This document shows, in pieces, positions 35,751-44,221 of a stretch of DNA of 64,000 nucleotides. Under the pieces are notes generated by a model. That model did no database searches, was not told where the DNA came from, and was given only the letters and a program-made list of their open reading frames with translations. The DNA comes from JBPEWY01 sp965224095 (GTDB lineage: Bacteria; Bacteroidota; Bacteroidia; Flavobacteriales; Flavobacteriaceae), in contig OZ245039.1 in NCBI GenBank assembly GCA_965224095.1, positions 124,001 through 188,000 on the forward strand, in the 5' to 3' direction. Both the position numbers and the translations under genes were made by a program. Each line of letters opens with the position of its first letter. The first letter of the stretch is position 1.

Positions 35751-36667
35751 AGCAAGGATATAAAGGCAAACTGGGGATGTGGAAATATTTTATAATCCCT
35801 GTGGGCTTTATGGGGCTTATGGCACTTAACTACCTGGTAATAACACTTTTTGACCTGGATGTGGAATCTATCATGCAACAGGAAATTCTGGCTAAAGGAA
35901 AAAACAGGGTTTTGGTGGAAATGCTAATTCCTTTTGCAATAGGGCTGTTAATCTTATTCGGTTGGGTAAAATATATTCACAGGCAGTCAATTACATCGCT
36001 AACCACTTCAAGGAAGAAAATTGATTGGGGTAGGATAGTCTTTGCATTTTCTTTATGGGCCATAATTACTGTGGTATTTGTAATGATAGAAGTAAAAACG
36101 TCTCCGGAAAATTTTATCTATAACCTGCAATGGGAACCCTTTCTCTATTTGGCGGTAATCGGTATACTCCTGATTCCGCTCCAAACCAGTTTTGAGGAAT
36201 ATTTATTCAGAGGATATATGATGCAGGGAATAGGGATTATGGCTAAAAACAGATGGGTGCCTCTCCTGGTAACTTCCGTACTATTTGGCATTATGCATAT
36301 TGCCAACCCGGAAGTAGGTAAAATCGGATCGATTATCCTGGTGTATTATATAGGTACGGGGTTATTTCTGGGTATTTTGACCCTTATGGATGAAGGCCTG
36401 GAACTGGCACTTGGTTTTCACGCAGCTAATAATCTTATAACAGCGTTATTGGTTACCGCAGACTGGACCGCTTTTCAAACCAATTCGGTTTATAAGGATA
36501 TTTCACCACCTCAGGTGGGACCGGATGTGCTAATTCCGGTATTGGTGGTATTTCCCGTTCTTTTATTTATTTTTTCAAAAAAGTATAAATGGAATGGTTG
36601 GAAGGAAAAACTAACAGGAAAAATAGTGGTGCCTGTAAATGAAACAATCAATGAAATAGGACGTTAA
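35741..36667 (+). CDS. CPBP-family intramembrane metalloprotease
   Basis: 308 residues with about eight hydrophobic helices. The CPBP (CAAX/Abi) signature is present: FEEYLFRGYMMQG (about residue 150), then FGIMHIANP (about 186) and GFHAANNLI (about 226), supplying the conserved Glu, His and His/Asn residues. Role unknown; the gene overlaps menC and precedes menE by 31 bp, so it travels within the men transcript. Confidence 0.88.
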   Translation: MYIEQGYKGKLGMWKYFIIPVGFMGLMALNYLVITLFDLDVESIMQQEILAKGKNRVLVEMLIPFAIGLLILFGWVKYIHRQSITSLTTSRKKIDWGRIVFAFSLWAIITVVFVMIEVKTSPENFIYNLQWEPFLYLAVIGILLIPLQTSFEEYLFRGYMMQGIGIMAKNRWVPLLVTSVLFGIMHIANPEVGKIGSIILVYYIGTGLFLGILTLMDEGLELALGFHAANNLITALLVTADWTAFQTNSVYKDISPPQVGPDVLIPVLVVFPVLLFIFSKKYKWNGWKEKLTGKIVVPVNETINEIGR

Positions 36668-36698
36668 CACTTATAGAAAAAGTCCAAACTCAAAAAGC

Positions 36699-37799
36699 AT
36701 GATTTCCGATTTTAAGAAAATACATTCCGATTTTCGTTTGAACGGCCATTTTTATTCCGGAGAAGCCCTTAAAGAAGTGGCCTATAGCCTTATAAAAGAA
36801 GGATATCCCTTTGAAAAAGCTATTGGAGATTTTTTACTCGACTGGTTGAACGATAAAGAATATGTAAGGGTAAAAACATCCGGATCAACAGGAGTGCCCA
36901 AGTTTATATATTTGCGTAAACAGCATATGGTAAATTCCGCCAGGGCAACAGGCGAATTTTTTAGCCTGAATAAAGGCGATAAAGCGCTGCACTGCCTGCC
37001 GGCAAAATATATTGCGGGGAAAATGATGCTTGTCAGGGCCATGGTACTGGGCTTGGATATGGACCTTGTGGCACCCACGCTCAACCCTCTGGATGGGGTG
37101 GCAAAAAAATATGACTTTGCGGCAATGATCCCGCTACAGGTAAAAAACACATTAAACCGGTTGGCCTTAATTAAGAAGCTGATTGTAGGAGGAGCACCGG
37201 TCTCCAATCGTTTAGCGGAGGAATTACAGCCACTGCCTACCTATGTTTTTGAAACTTATGGAATGACTGAAACAGTAAGTCACATTGCGGTAAGGCAGTT
37301 AAATAAGTTTAAAAGTACCAAATCGCAAAAACAGAGCCATTTTATTGCTCTCCCGGGAGTATCACTTGAAACAGACAGTGAAGGCAAACTCATTATCAAA
37401 GCTCCGCATGTTTGTGAAGAAACGGTATATACCAACGATCTGGTAGACTTAATTTCAAAAACAAATTTTACATGGTTGGGAAGAGCCGATAATGTAATTA
37501 ATTCCGGCGGAGTGAAATTGGTTCCTGAAGAAATCGAAAAAAAACTCGCCCAGCTTATAAAAAAGCGTTTTATAGTGAGTTCGGTGAAGGACGAAGTACT
37601 CGGTCAAAAACCCGTTCTGTTAGTAGAATCAACCAACGTGAACGCCGTTGCACTCTTAGATACGATTAAAAATTCCGGTCTGTTGGAGAAATATCAAATT
37701 CCTAAGGAAATATATTTTTTGCCGTCCTTTTTAGAAACGGAGACAGGAAAAATCCAACGAAAAAATACCACCGAGGCGTGTTTGACGGACAGGCTGTAG
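36699..37799 (+). CDS. menE: o-Succinylbenzoate-CoA ligase (MenE), short form
   Basis: AMP-forming ligase producing OSB-CoA, the MenB substrate. 366 residues, shorter than the roughly 450-residue E. coli enzyme because the N-terminal subdomain is reduced. Visible motifs: the P-loop VKTSGSTGVPKFI (about residue 59), VFETYGMTETVSHIA (A5, about 180), WLGRADNVINSGGVKLVPEEIE (A8, about 265) and the C-terminal GKIQRKNT lysine (A10, about 352). Last of the men series; no obvious terminator follows. Confidence 0.93.
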   Translation: MISDFKKIHSDFRLNGHFYSGEALKEVAYSLIKEGYPFEKAIGDFLLDWLNDKEYVRVKTSGSTGVPKFIYLRKQHMVNSARATGEFFSLNKGDKALHCLPAKYIAGKMMLVRAMVLGLDMDLVAPTLNPLDGVAKKYDFAAMIPLQVKNTLNRLALIKKLIVGGAPVSNRLAEELQPLPTYVFETYGMTETVSHIAVRQLNKFKSTKSQKQSHFIALPGVSLETDSEGKLIIKAPHVCEETVYTNDLVDLISKTNFTWLGRADNVINSGGVKLVPEEIEKKLAQLIKKRFIVSSVKDEVLGQKPVLLVESTNVNAVALLDTIKNSGLLEKYQIPKEIYFLPSFLETETGKIQRKNTTEACLTDRL

Positions 37800-37901
37800 T
37801 ACTGATAAATTATAATCGTTCATTTCGCGATAAATAAAGAGACTCAATAAAACAGCCATAAACTCTTTTTTCCGGATCGCTTAGGAATTCGATGGGACTT
37901 C

Positions 37902-38324
37902 TTATTGCTGCATTTTAAAATAGTAATCAGCCGAATGTTTACCGGAGCCGTAAAAAAGAAAAAAGATACACACCAGTAATGTTACCAACGCCAGCATAAA
38001 GTTGGTCGTGTTCATCGCTCCGATAAAATTAATTAAAACGGCGCCTATAAGAATCGGCAGCTGAGCCAGTATGGCCCATCTGGTAAGTAATCCGAATGCT
38101 ATTAAAACACCGCCTATCAGGTGAGCGGGAGCTACGTAATGAACGGCCATCATACCGCCGGCATAACCCTGAATAGGTTTAAACAGTTCGGCCAGCATTT
38201 CGCTATTCTCCATAAAATGTATTCCCTTAATAAATAAAAATACACCTAAAGCTACGCGTAACAGATCAAGGGGATAATACGTATGTTTATTTGCCCATTT
38301 GTTTAAAGTTTTAATGGTTCCCAT
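37902..38324 (-). CDS. DoxX-family membrane protein
   Basis: 140 residues with four hydrophobic helices. Pattern LDLLRVALGVFLFIKGIHFMEN at the start, then HLIGGVLIAFGLLTRWAILAQLPILIGAVLINF, typical of DoxX/DoxD-like integral membrane proteins. Function in this family is poorly defined (redox or quinone links are proposed for some). Stands alone, convergent with menE. Confidence 0.82.
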   Translation of the reverse strand: MGTIKTLNKWANKHTYYPLDLLRVALGVFLFIKGIHFMENSEMLAELFKPIQGYAGGMMAVHYVAPAHLIGGVLIAFGLLTRWAILAQLPILIGAVLINFIGAMNTTNFMLALVTLLVCIFFLFYGSGKHSADYYFKMQQ

Positions 38325-38415
38325 GACTTATATAGTTATAAATGACTACATAAGTTACTAAAAATTAATGAGATATAGAAAATATAAAATCGGAGTTCCT
38401 TGTTGACTTCCGGAT

Positions 38416-40044
38416 TTAAGTTTGAATTACACCAAGGTTAAAAGGCTTTTTTATAGGAGCCTGATTAGCTGCTTCAATCCCTAAAGAGATCCATTTTCTG
38501 GTATCTTTCGGGTCAATTATGGCGTCCGTCCATAGTCGGGCAGCAGCGTAATAGGGTGAAACCTGCTGGTCGTACCGGGATTTTATTTTATTAAACAACG
38601 CTTCTTCCTTTTCTTTAGTAATGGTTTCTCCTTTCTTTTTTAGAGAAGCGGTTTCAATTTGAAGTAACACTTTGGCTGCCTGTGCACCTCCCATAACGGC
38701 CAGTTCCGCACTCGGCCAGGCAACTATAAGCCTGGGGTCGTATGCCTTTCCGCACATGGCATAATTTCCGGCACCGTATGAGTTTCCTATGACCACGGTA
38801 AATTTGGGAACCACAGAATTACTTACTGCATTAACCATTTTAGCACCGTCTTTTATAATCCCTCCATGTTCACTTTTACTGCCAACCATAAACCCTGTTA
38901 CATCCTGTAAAAATACCAGCGGGATTTTTTTCTGATTGCAATTGGCTATAAACCGGGTAGCTTTATCCGCCGAATCCGAATAGATAACCCCGCCAAATTG
39001 CATCTCTCCTTTTTTGGTTTTAACAACTTTACGTTGATTGGCAACAATACCTACGGCCCAGCCATCTATCCTGGCATAACCCGTAAGGATAGTTTTACCA
39101 TAGCCGGCTTTGTATTCGTTAAAAACCGAATCATCAACCAAACGTGAAATAATAGCTTTCATATCGTATTGGTCCCCTCGGTTTCGCGGAAGAATACCAT
39201 ATATTTCATTAGGATCGGCAGCAGGCTTTAAGGATTTTTCACGGCTGAAGCCTGCTTTTTCGAAGTCACCGATTTTATCAACAATATTTTGAATGGTATG
39301 CAGCGCATCCCTGTCGTCTTTTGCCTTGTAATCGGTTACTCCGCTTATTTCACAATGCGTGGTAGCCCCCCCCAGAGTTTCATTGTCTATTTGCTCTCCA
39401 ATAGCAGCTTTAACCAAATAGCTTCCCGCAAGAAAAATGCTACCCGTTTTATCTACTATTAGGGCCTCGTCGCTCATAATGGGTAAATAGGCTCCTCCCG
39501 CTACACAACTTCCCATAACTGCAGCTATTTGTGTGATGCCCATACTACTCATCACGGCATTGTTTCTAAAAATCCTGCCAAAATGCTCCTTGTCCGGAAA
39601 AATCTCGTCCTGCATCGGAAGATATACCCCGGCACTGTCTACCAGGTATATGATGGGGAGCCGGTTTTCCATGGCAATCTCCTGAGCCCTTAAATTCTTT
39701 TTCCCGGTAATAGGGAACCAGGCTCCCGCTTTAACCGTTGCATCGTTGGCCACTACAATACATTGCTTCCCCCTGATATATCCTATTTTTACCACCACAC
39801 CTCCCGAAGGACAACCGCCGTGTTCTTTATACATATCTTCACCAGCGAAAGCCCCTATTTCTATCGATGCTTTCTTGGCATCCAGTAAATAATCAATACG
39901 CTCTCTGGCTGTCATTTTTCCCTGAGAATGTAATTTTTCAATGCGTTTTTGACCACCTCCCAGTTTAACTGTTGCCAGTTTCCGTTTCAGTTCCGATAGC
40001 AGTAGTTTGTTATGATCTTCGTTCTTATTGAAGCTAATGTCCAT
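38416..40044 (-). CDS. Acyl-CoA carboxylase, carboxyltransferase (beta) subunit
   Basis: 542 residues from Met at 40044 (MDISFNKNEDHNKLL). The frame is open 40 codons further upstream, but that stretch runs into the divergent operator-promoter region. Crotonase-like carboxyltransferase halves are clear: KLGGGQKRIEKLHSQGKMTARERIDYLLD at the N side, GSCVAGGAYLPIMSDEALIV, and the C-terminal FLQDVTGFMVGSKSEHGGIIKDGAKMV and GNSYGAGNYAMCGKAYDPRLIVAWPSAELAVMGG. It resembles methylcrotonyl- or geranyl-CoA carboxylase beta subunits more than AccD. No biotin subunit is adjacent. Confidence 0.9.
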   Translation of the reverse strand: MDISFNKNEDHNKLLLSELKRKLATVKLGGGQKRIEKLHSQGKMTARERIDYLLDAKKASIEIGAFAGEDMYKEHGGCPSGGVVVKIGYIRGKQCIVVANDATVKAGAWFPITGKKNLRAQEIAMENRLPIIYLVDSAGVYLPMQDEIFPDKEHFGRIFRNNAVMSSMGITQIAAVMGSCVAGGAYLPIMSDEALIVDKTGSIFLAGSYLVKAAIGEQIDNETLGGATTHCEISGVTDYKAKDDRDALHTIQNIVDKIGDFEKAGFSREKSLKPAADPNEIYGILPRNRGDQYDMKAIISRLVDDSVFNEYKAGYGKTILTGYARIDGWAVGIVANQRKVVKTKKGEMQFGGVIYSDSADKATRFIANCNQKKIPLVFLQDVTGFMVGSKSEHGGIIKDGAKMVNAVSNSVVPKFTVVIGNSYGAGNYAMCGKAYDPRLIVAWPSAELAVMGGAQAAKVLLQIETASLKKKGETITKEKEEALFNKIKSRYDQQVSPYYAAARLWTDAIIDPKDTRKWISLGIEAANQAPIKKPFNLGVIQT

Positions 40045-40120
40045 ATGGTAATTGTTTGTTGCTAAAGTACAAAAGTTACTATTGCTACAAAAGCATGGTT
40101 TGGAACTTATACTAATCAAG

Positions 40121-40153
40121 TATTTTCCTTGGAAATATTTTCCTTGGAAAATA
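40121..40153 (+). promoter_or_regulatory. Tandem palindromic operator upstream of the FMN reductase-MarR genes
   Basis: Two copies of the palindrome TTTTCCTTGGAAA occur in TATTTTCCTTGGAAATA (40121-40137) and TATTTTCCTTGGAAAATA (40136-40153), centred about 15 bp apart. The second covers the -33 element of the promoter at 40144-40174. Position and symmetry fit a dimeric repressor site, most likely for the MarR protein encoded two genes on (inference). Confidence 0.72.
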
Positions 40154-40174
40154 AATTTATTCAAACTATATTTG
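40144..40174 (+). promoter_or_regulatory. Promoter of the FMN reductase-MarR genes
   Basis: TTG (40144-40146), 20 bp, TATATTTG (40167-40174) fit the Bacteroidota promoter; the reductase start codon follows 17 bp later at 40192, excluding the longer in-frame start at 40129. Confidence 0.65.
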
Positions 40175-40191
40175 CATATAAAATTTACTTT

Positions 40192-40722
40192 ATGAAACGT
40201 ATTATAGCTTTTGGCGGAAGTAACAGTAAAAACTCCATTAATAAGCAGTTGGCCATTTATGCAGCCTCTAAAATATCCGGAGCGTCTGTTCGTGTATTGG
40301 ATTTAAACGATTATGCCTTACCAGTTTATGGTATTGATCGTGAAACGGAACGTGGAATACCTGAAAATGCACATGCCTTTTTAAAAGAAATTCAGGAAGC
40401 GGAAGGGATAGTACTCTCTCTGGCAGAACACAATGGTGCATATACCACAGCTTTTAAAAACATTTTTGATTGGATGTCCAGAATTGATGGAAAACTATGG
40501 TCGGAAATTCCTATGTTACTCATGGCTACGTCACCCGGAAAAAGGGGAGGAGCATCTGTTTTGGAAATAGCTGGAAACCGCTTTCCGTATATGGGAGGAA
40601 ATGTGGTTGCACAGTTTTCCTTACCCTCGTTTTTCGAAAATTTTTCGGAGGAAAAAATTACCGATGAAACCCTTGAAGGAGCATTAAATGAAGCCATCGA
40701 AATCTTTAAAAAATCATTGTAA
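40192..40722 (+). CDS. NAD(P)H-dependent FMN reductase (flavodoxin-fold)
   Basis: 176 residues from Met at 40192. NADPH-dependent FMN reductase family pattern: IIAFGGSNSKNSINKQLAIYAA (phosphate-binding loop for FMN), an internal EAEGIVLSLAEHNGAYTTAFKNIFDWMSRIDGKLW, and LLMATSPGKRGGASVLE. Likely reduces flavin or quinones in the cytoplasm. Its stop overlaps the MarR start (TAATG), so the pair is translationally coupled and probably autoregulated through the tandem operator. Confidence 0.88.
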   Translation: MKRIIAFGGSNSKNSINKQLAIYAASKISGASVRVLDLNDYALPVYGIDRETERGIPENAHAFLKEIQEAEGIVLSLAEHNGAYTTAFKNIFDWMSRIDGKLWSEIPMLLMATSPGKRGGASVLEIAGNRFPYMGGNVVAQFSLPSFFENFSEEKITDETLEGALNEAIEIFKKSL

Positions 40723-41159
40723 TGGGTAATATTGCCACCGATATTAAATCCAGTTTTCCAAATAATAGGGTAAAAGCATTGATTAATATTATTTATACGG
40801 CCAACTGGATTAACAACCGGCAGAATATTTTTTTCAAACCTTTTGGGATTTCCCCGCAACAATATAATATTCTTCGGATTCTTAGAGGAGCGGGAGGCCC
40901 GCTAAAAGTACACACGATTAAAGAACGGATGATTGAACGTTCACCAAATGCCACCCGGCTTATGGATAAGCTGTGCGATAAGGGTTTAATAGAACGTTTA
41001 CCTTGTCCGGGCGACAGGAGAGTGGTACATATTCAAATCAATAAAAACGGGCTTGAGCTTTTGGCTAAAATAGATAAAGAAAATAATGAAGACTTCATGA
41101 AACGCCTTACAGAGAAGGAGGCGATTTTGCTAAGTAATTTACTTGATAAAATACGTTGA
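40722..41159 (+). CDS. MarR-family transcriptional regulator
   Basis: 145 residues with a winged helix: ISPQQYNILRILRGAGGPLKVHTIKERMIERSPNATRLMDKLCDKGLIERLPCPGDRRVVHIQINKNGLELL. The DRR wing motif is intact. Candidate ligand of the TTTTCCTTGGAAA palindromes and candidate repressor of its own operon. The effector is unknown; quinone or oxidative signals are suggested only by the reductase and pirin neighbours. Confidence 0.92.
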   Translation: MGNIATDIKSSFPNNRVKALINIIYTANWINNRQNIFFKPFGISPQQYNILRILRGAGGPLKVHTIKERMIERSPNATRLMDKLCDKGLIERLPCPGDRRVVHIQINKNGLELLAKIDKENNEDFMKRLTEKEAILLSNLLDKIR

Positions 41160-41208
41160 GGTCTTCGCATTGCAAGTTTCATAATATAATAAAAGAAAGG
41201 AGAAAAAA

Positions 41209-42081
41209 ATGAAACTAAATTCAATTAAAATCACCGGAACCAGTGATTTTGTTATGATGGGCCCTGTTCGTTTACGGCAGCCCATACCCACGGGAGAAAT
41301 AGATATGATAGATCCCTTTGTATTATTGCATCATTACGGCCCTTATGAAATAAGTGAGGAAAATAATCCGTTTGATTTAGGCCCACATCCGCATCGGGGA
41401 TTTGAACCCGTTACCTTTTTAATACAGGGAGAACAGTTGCACAGAGACTCTCTGGGGAATGAGAGTATCGTAAAAGCAGGAGATGTTCAGTGGACCACAG
41501 CCGGAAGAGGAATTATTCATGCGGAAGGACCCACCAGGGATTTTGTAAGAAAGGGCGGAATGCTGGAGGGAATTCAGTTATGGCTGAATTTACCGGCAAA
41601 CAAAAAAATGATCCCGGCGGCGTACCAGCATGTTCGTCAGTCCGATTTTAATGTGGTAACATCAGAAGACGGGAAGGTAGATATTCAGGTTATAGCAGGA
41701 AATCTTGAGGGGATGGAAGGACAGATTAAAACTCAAACTCCGGTCAATGCCTATATGATTGATATGCAGGCCGAAAGCTCCCATGCCATTCGGATGGATA
41801 AAGACCATTTATCGCTCTTGTATTTATTGCATGGGAAAGCCCTGGTAAATTCGGAAGAAACACTGCTTGAAAACGGGATACAACTCGTACAGTTTAACAA
41901 CGATGGCGAAGGCTTTCGTATTGAAAGCGATACCGGAGCAAAGCTTTTGTTTTTATCGGGAATCCCGCATAAAGAACCTGTGACCAGTTGGGGTCCTTAT
42001 GTCATGAATACACAAACAGAAATCCTGGAGGCCTTACGTGATTATCAACTGGGGAAAATGGGTTTTCTACCAGCCAATTAA
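41209..42081 (+). CDS. Pirin family protein
   Basis: 290 residues of the two-cupin pirin fold. N-terminal DPFVLLHHYGPYEISEENNPFDLGPHPHRGFEPVTFLIQGEQLHRDSLG supplies the metal-binding histidines (HPHRGF and the later H), followed by GDVQWTTAGRGIIHAEGP. Bacterial pirins can act as quercetinase or redox-sensing proteins; activity here is not deducible. Preceded by a strong AAAGGAG sequence 7 bp before the ATG, unusual for this window. Follows the MarR gene by 49 bp. Confidence 0.93.
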   Translation: MKLNSIKITGTSDFVMMGPVRLRQPIPTGEIDMIDPFVLLHHYGPYEISEENNPFDLGPHPHRGFEPVTFLIQGEQLHRDSLGNESIVKAGDVQWTTAGRGIIHAEGPTRDFVRKGGMLEGIQLWLNLPANKKMIPAAYQHVRQSDFNVVTSEDGKVDIQVIAGNLEGMEGQIKTQTPVNAYMIDMQAESSHAIRMDKDHLSLLYLLHGKALVNSEETLLENGIQLVQFNNDGEGFRIESDTGAKLLFLSGIPHKEPVTSWGPYVMNTQTEILEALRDYQLGKMGFLPAN

Positions 42082-42085
42082 TACA

Positions 42086-42115
42086 AAGAAGCATTCTGTA
42101 AAGAGTGCTTCTTTT
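42086..42115 (+). terminator. Terminator after the pirin gene
   Basis: AAGAAGCATTC pairs with GAGTGCTTCTT (11 bp, one U-G) around TGTAAA, followed by TTTT. Confidence 0.82.
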
Positions 42116-42238
42116 AAATAAAAATACGATATTTGCGATAGGGCCATAGTGCTCATAGTGACCACTAACCACTATATCTTGACACTACAGTCTGAATAAA
42201 AGTAAAACTTCCTGGATATTCCAGATAAAAGAATTTAT

Positions 42239-42421
42239 ATGGCGATGAATAAAAATACCGTACTGGCCTGGGCTACAACGATAATGATTATCGTAGGGCT
42301 CGGGTTAATAGCCTTAGGCGCTTTCAGATACGACGAAGTAGCCGGTTGGGGATTTGCAGCGGTAGGAGTTGGCTTTTTCGCTGTTGCCTGGGTGTTCAAT
42401 GCACTTAAGGGACGCGTATAA
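42239..42421 (+). CDS. Small membrane protein, CAL67264-like
   Basis: 60 residues, two transmembrane helices (VLAWATTIMIIVGLGLIALGAF and WGFAAVGVGFFAVAWVFNAL) with a short charged turn RYDEVAG. It resembles the small flavobacterial family annotated CAL67264. A second Met two codons in is an alternative start. It lies 42 bp upstream of ettA on the same strand. Function unknown. Confidence 0.78.
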   Translation: MAMNKNTVLAWATTIMIIVGLGLIALGAFRYDEVAGWGFAAVGVGFFAVAWVFNALKGRV

Positions 42422-42463
42422 TATTTCTTAAACTTAATTACCAATAATTGATCAGTTCAGTAT

Positions 42464-44158
42464 ATGTCCGACGATAAAAAAATTATATTTTCAATGAACC
42501 GGGTAAGTAAAACGTATCCGGGAACCAACAAACAGGTATTAAAAGATATTTACTTAAGTTTTTTTTACGGCGCTAAAATAGGCATTTTAGGACTTAATGG
42601 CTCCGGAAAATCTACACTGCTGAAAATCATTGCCGGGATTGATAAAAATTATCAGGGCGATGTGGTTTTCTCAAAAGAATATACGGTGGGTTATTTGGAA
42701 CAGGAACCCCAGTTAGACGAAACCAAAACGGTTATTGAAATTGTTAAAGAAGGGGTTGCCGACATTGTAGCGGTGTTGGATGAGTACAACAAGATTAACG
42801 ATATGTTTGGTCTGCCGGAGGTATATGAAGATGCCGATAAGATGCAGAAATTAATGGATAAGCAAGCCGAATTACAAGATAGAATCGATGCTTCGAACGC
42901 CTGGGAACTGGACACAAAATTGGAAATAGCGATGGATGCTCTTCGCACACCGGAACCGGATAAAAAAATTGAAGTATTATCGGGCGGTGAAAGAAGACGC
43001 GTGGCTTTGTGCAGATTACTTTTACAACAACCGGATGTGTTGTTGCTGGACGAACCGACGAATCATTTGGACGCAGAATCGGTTTTATGGTTAGAACAGC
43101 ATCTGCAGCAATACAGTGGAACAGTTATAGCCGTAACACACGACCGATATTTTCTGGACAATGTAGCCGGATGGATACTGGAATTAGATCGGGGAGAAGG
43201 AATTCCGTGGAAAGGAAATTATTCGTCCTGGCTGGATCAAAAGGCAAAACGGCTTGCTCAGGAAGAGAAACAAGCCAGTAAGCGAAGAAAAACACTGGAG
43301 CGTGAGTTGGAATGGGTGCGAATGGCTCCGAAAGGACGTCAGGCCAAACAGAAGGCCCGACTGAATAGTTATGATAAACTGTTGAATGAAGATCAGAAAA
43401 AACTCGATGAGAAACTGGAGCTATATATTCCCAACGGTCCAAGATTGGGTACCAATGTTATCGAAGCGAAAAATGTAGCCAAGGCTTTTGGAGACAGGTT
43501 GTTGTACGATGATTTGAATTTTAAACTTCCCCAGGCAGGTATTGTTGGAATTATTGGCCCTAATGGCGCCGGAAAAACTACCATTTTCAAAATGATTATG
43601 GGTGAAGAAAAACCAAATTCCGGAACTTTTGAGGTAGGGGAGACTGCAAAAATAGCCTATGTAGATCAGTCTCATAAGAATATAGACAAAGAAAAATCTA
43701 TCTGGGAAAACTTTTCGGAAGGGCAGGAACTCATCATGATGGGGGGAAGACAGGTAAATTCAAGGGCTTATTTAAGCAGGTTTAACTTTTCCGGAAGCGA
43801 ACAGAATAAAAAAGTAGCCGCCCTATCCGGAGGAGAACGAAATCGCCTTCACCTGGCGATGACACTGAAGGAAGAAGGCAATGTACTATTGCTGGATGAG
43901 CCTACTAACGATTTGGATGTTAATACATTGAGAGCATTGGAAGAGGGGCTGGAGAATTTTGCGGGTTGTGCTGTCGTTATTTCCCACGATCGGTGGTTTC
44001 TTGATCGAATTTGTACACATATACTGGCTTTTGAAGGAAATTCGGAAGTGTATTTCTTTGAGGGGGGATTTAGTGATTATGAAGAAAACAAAAGAAAACG
44101 ACTTGGAACCGAAGTTACCCCCACCAGAATTAAATACAAGAAACTTATAAGAGATTAG
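42464..44158 (+). CDS. ettA: Energy-dependent translational throttle protein EttA (ABC-F)
   Basis: Ribosome-associated ABC-F ATPase that gates translation elongation at low energy. 564 residues, two ABC domains without membrane segments: Walker A GLNGSGKSTLLK (about residue 45) and GPNGAGKTTIFK (about 364), signatures LSGGERRRVALCR and LSGGERNRLHLAM, and Walker B LLLDEPTNHLDAES and LLLDEPTNDLDVNT. An EttA-type linker and arm (WELDTKLEIAMDALRTPEPDKKIEVLSGG; KGRQAKQKARLNSYDKLL) distinguishes it from Uup or other ABC-F types. Confidence 0.96.
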   Translation: MSDDKKIIFSMNRVSKTYPGTNKQVLKDIYLSFFYGAKIGILGLNGSGKSTLLKIIAGIDKNYQGDVVFSKEYTVGYLEQEPQLDETKTVIEIVKEGVADIVAVLDEYNKINDMFGLPEVYEDADKMQKLMDKQAELQDRIDASNAWELDTKLEIAMDALRTPEPDKKIEVLSGGERRRVALCRLLLQQPDVLLLDEPTNHLDAESVLWLEQHLQQYSGTVIAVTHDRYFLDNVAGWILELDRGEGIPWKGNYSSWLDQKAKRLAQEEKQASKRRKTLERELEWVRMAPKGRQAKQKARLNSYDKLLNEDQKKLDEKLELYIPNGPRLGTNVIEAKNVAKAFGDRLLYDDLNFKLPQAGIVGIIGPNGAGKTTIFKMIMGEEKPNSGTFEVGETAKIAYVDQSHKNIDKEKSIWENFSEGQELIMMGGRQVNSRAYLSRFNFSGSEQNKKVAALSGGERNRLHLAMTLKEEGNVLLLDEPTNDLDVNTLRALEEGLENFAGCAVVISHDRWFLDRICTHILAFEGNSEVYFFEGGFSDYEENKRKRLGTEVTPTRIKYKKLIRD

Positions 44159-44221
44159 GTATAAGAATGCCTGAGCCGGCAGCTTATTACTGAAAGAAGG
44201 TTGTCAGGATGTCTTTATATC

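Noticed and set aside
40129..40191. Longer N terminus for the FMN reductase
   Set aside because: The extension lies over the operator and promoter, upstream of the likely transcription start.
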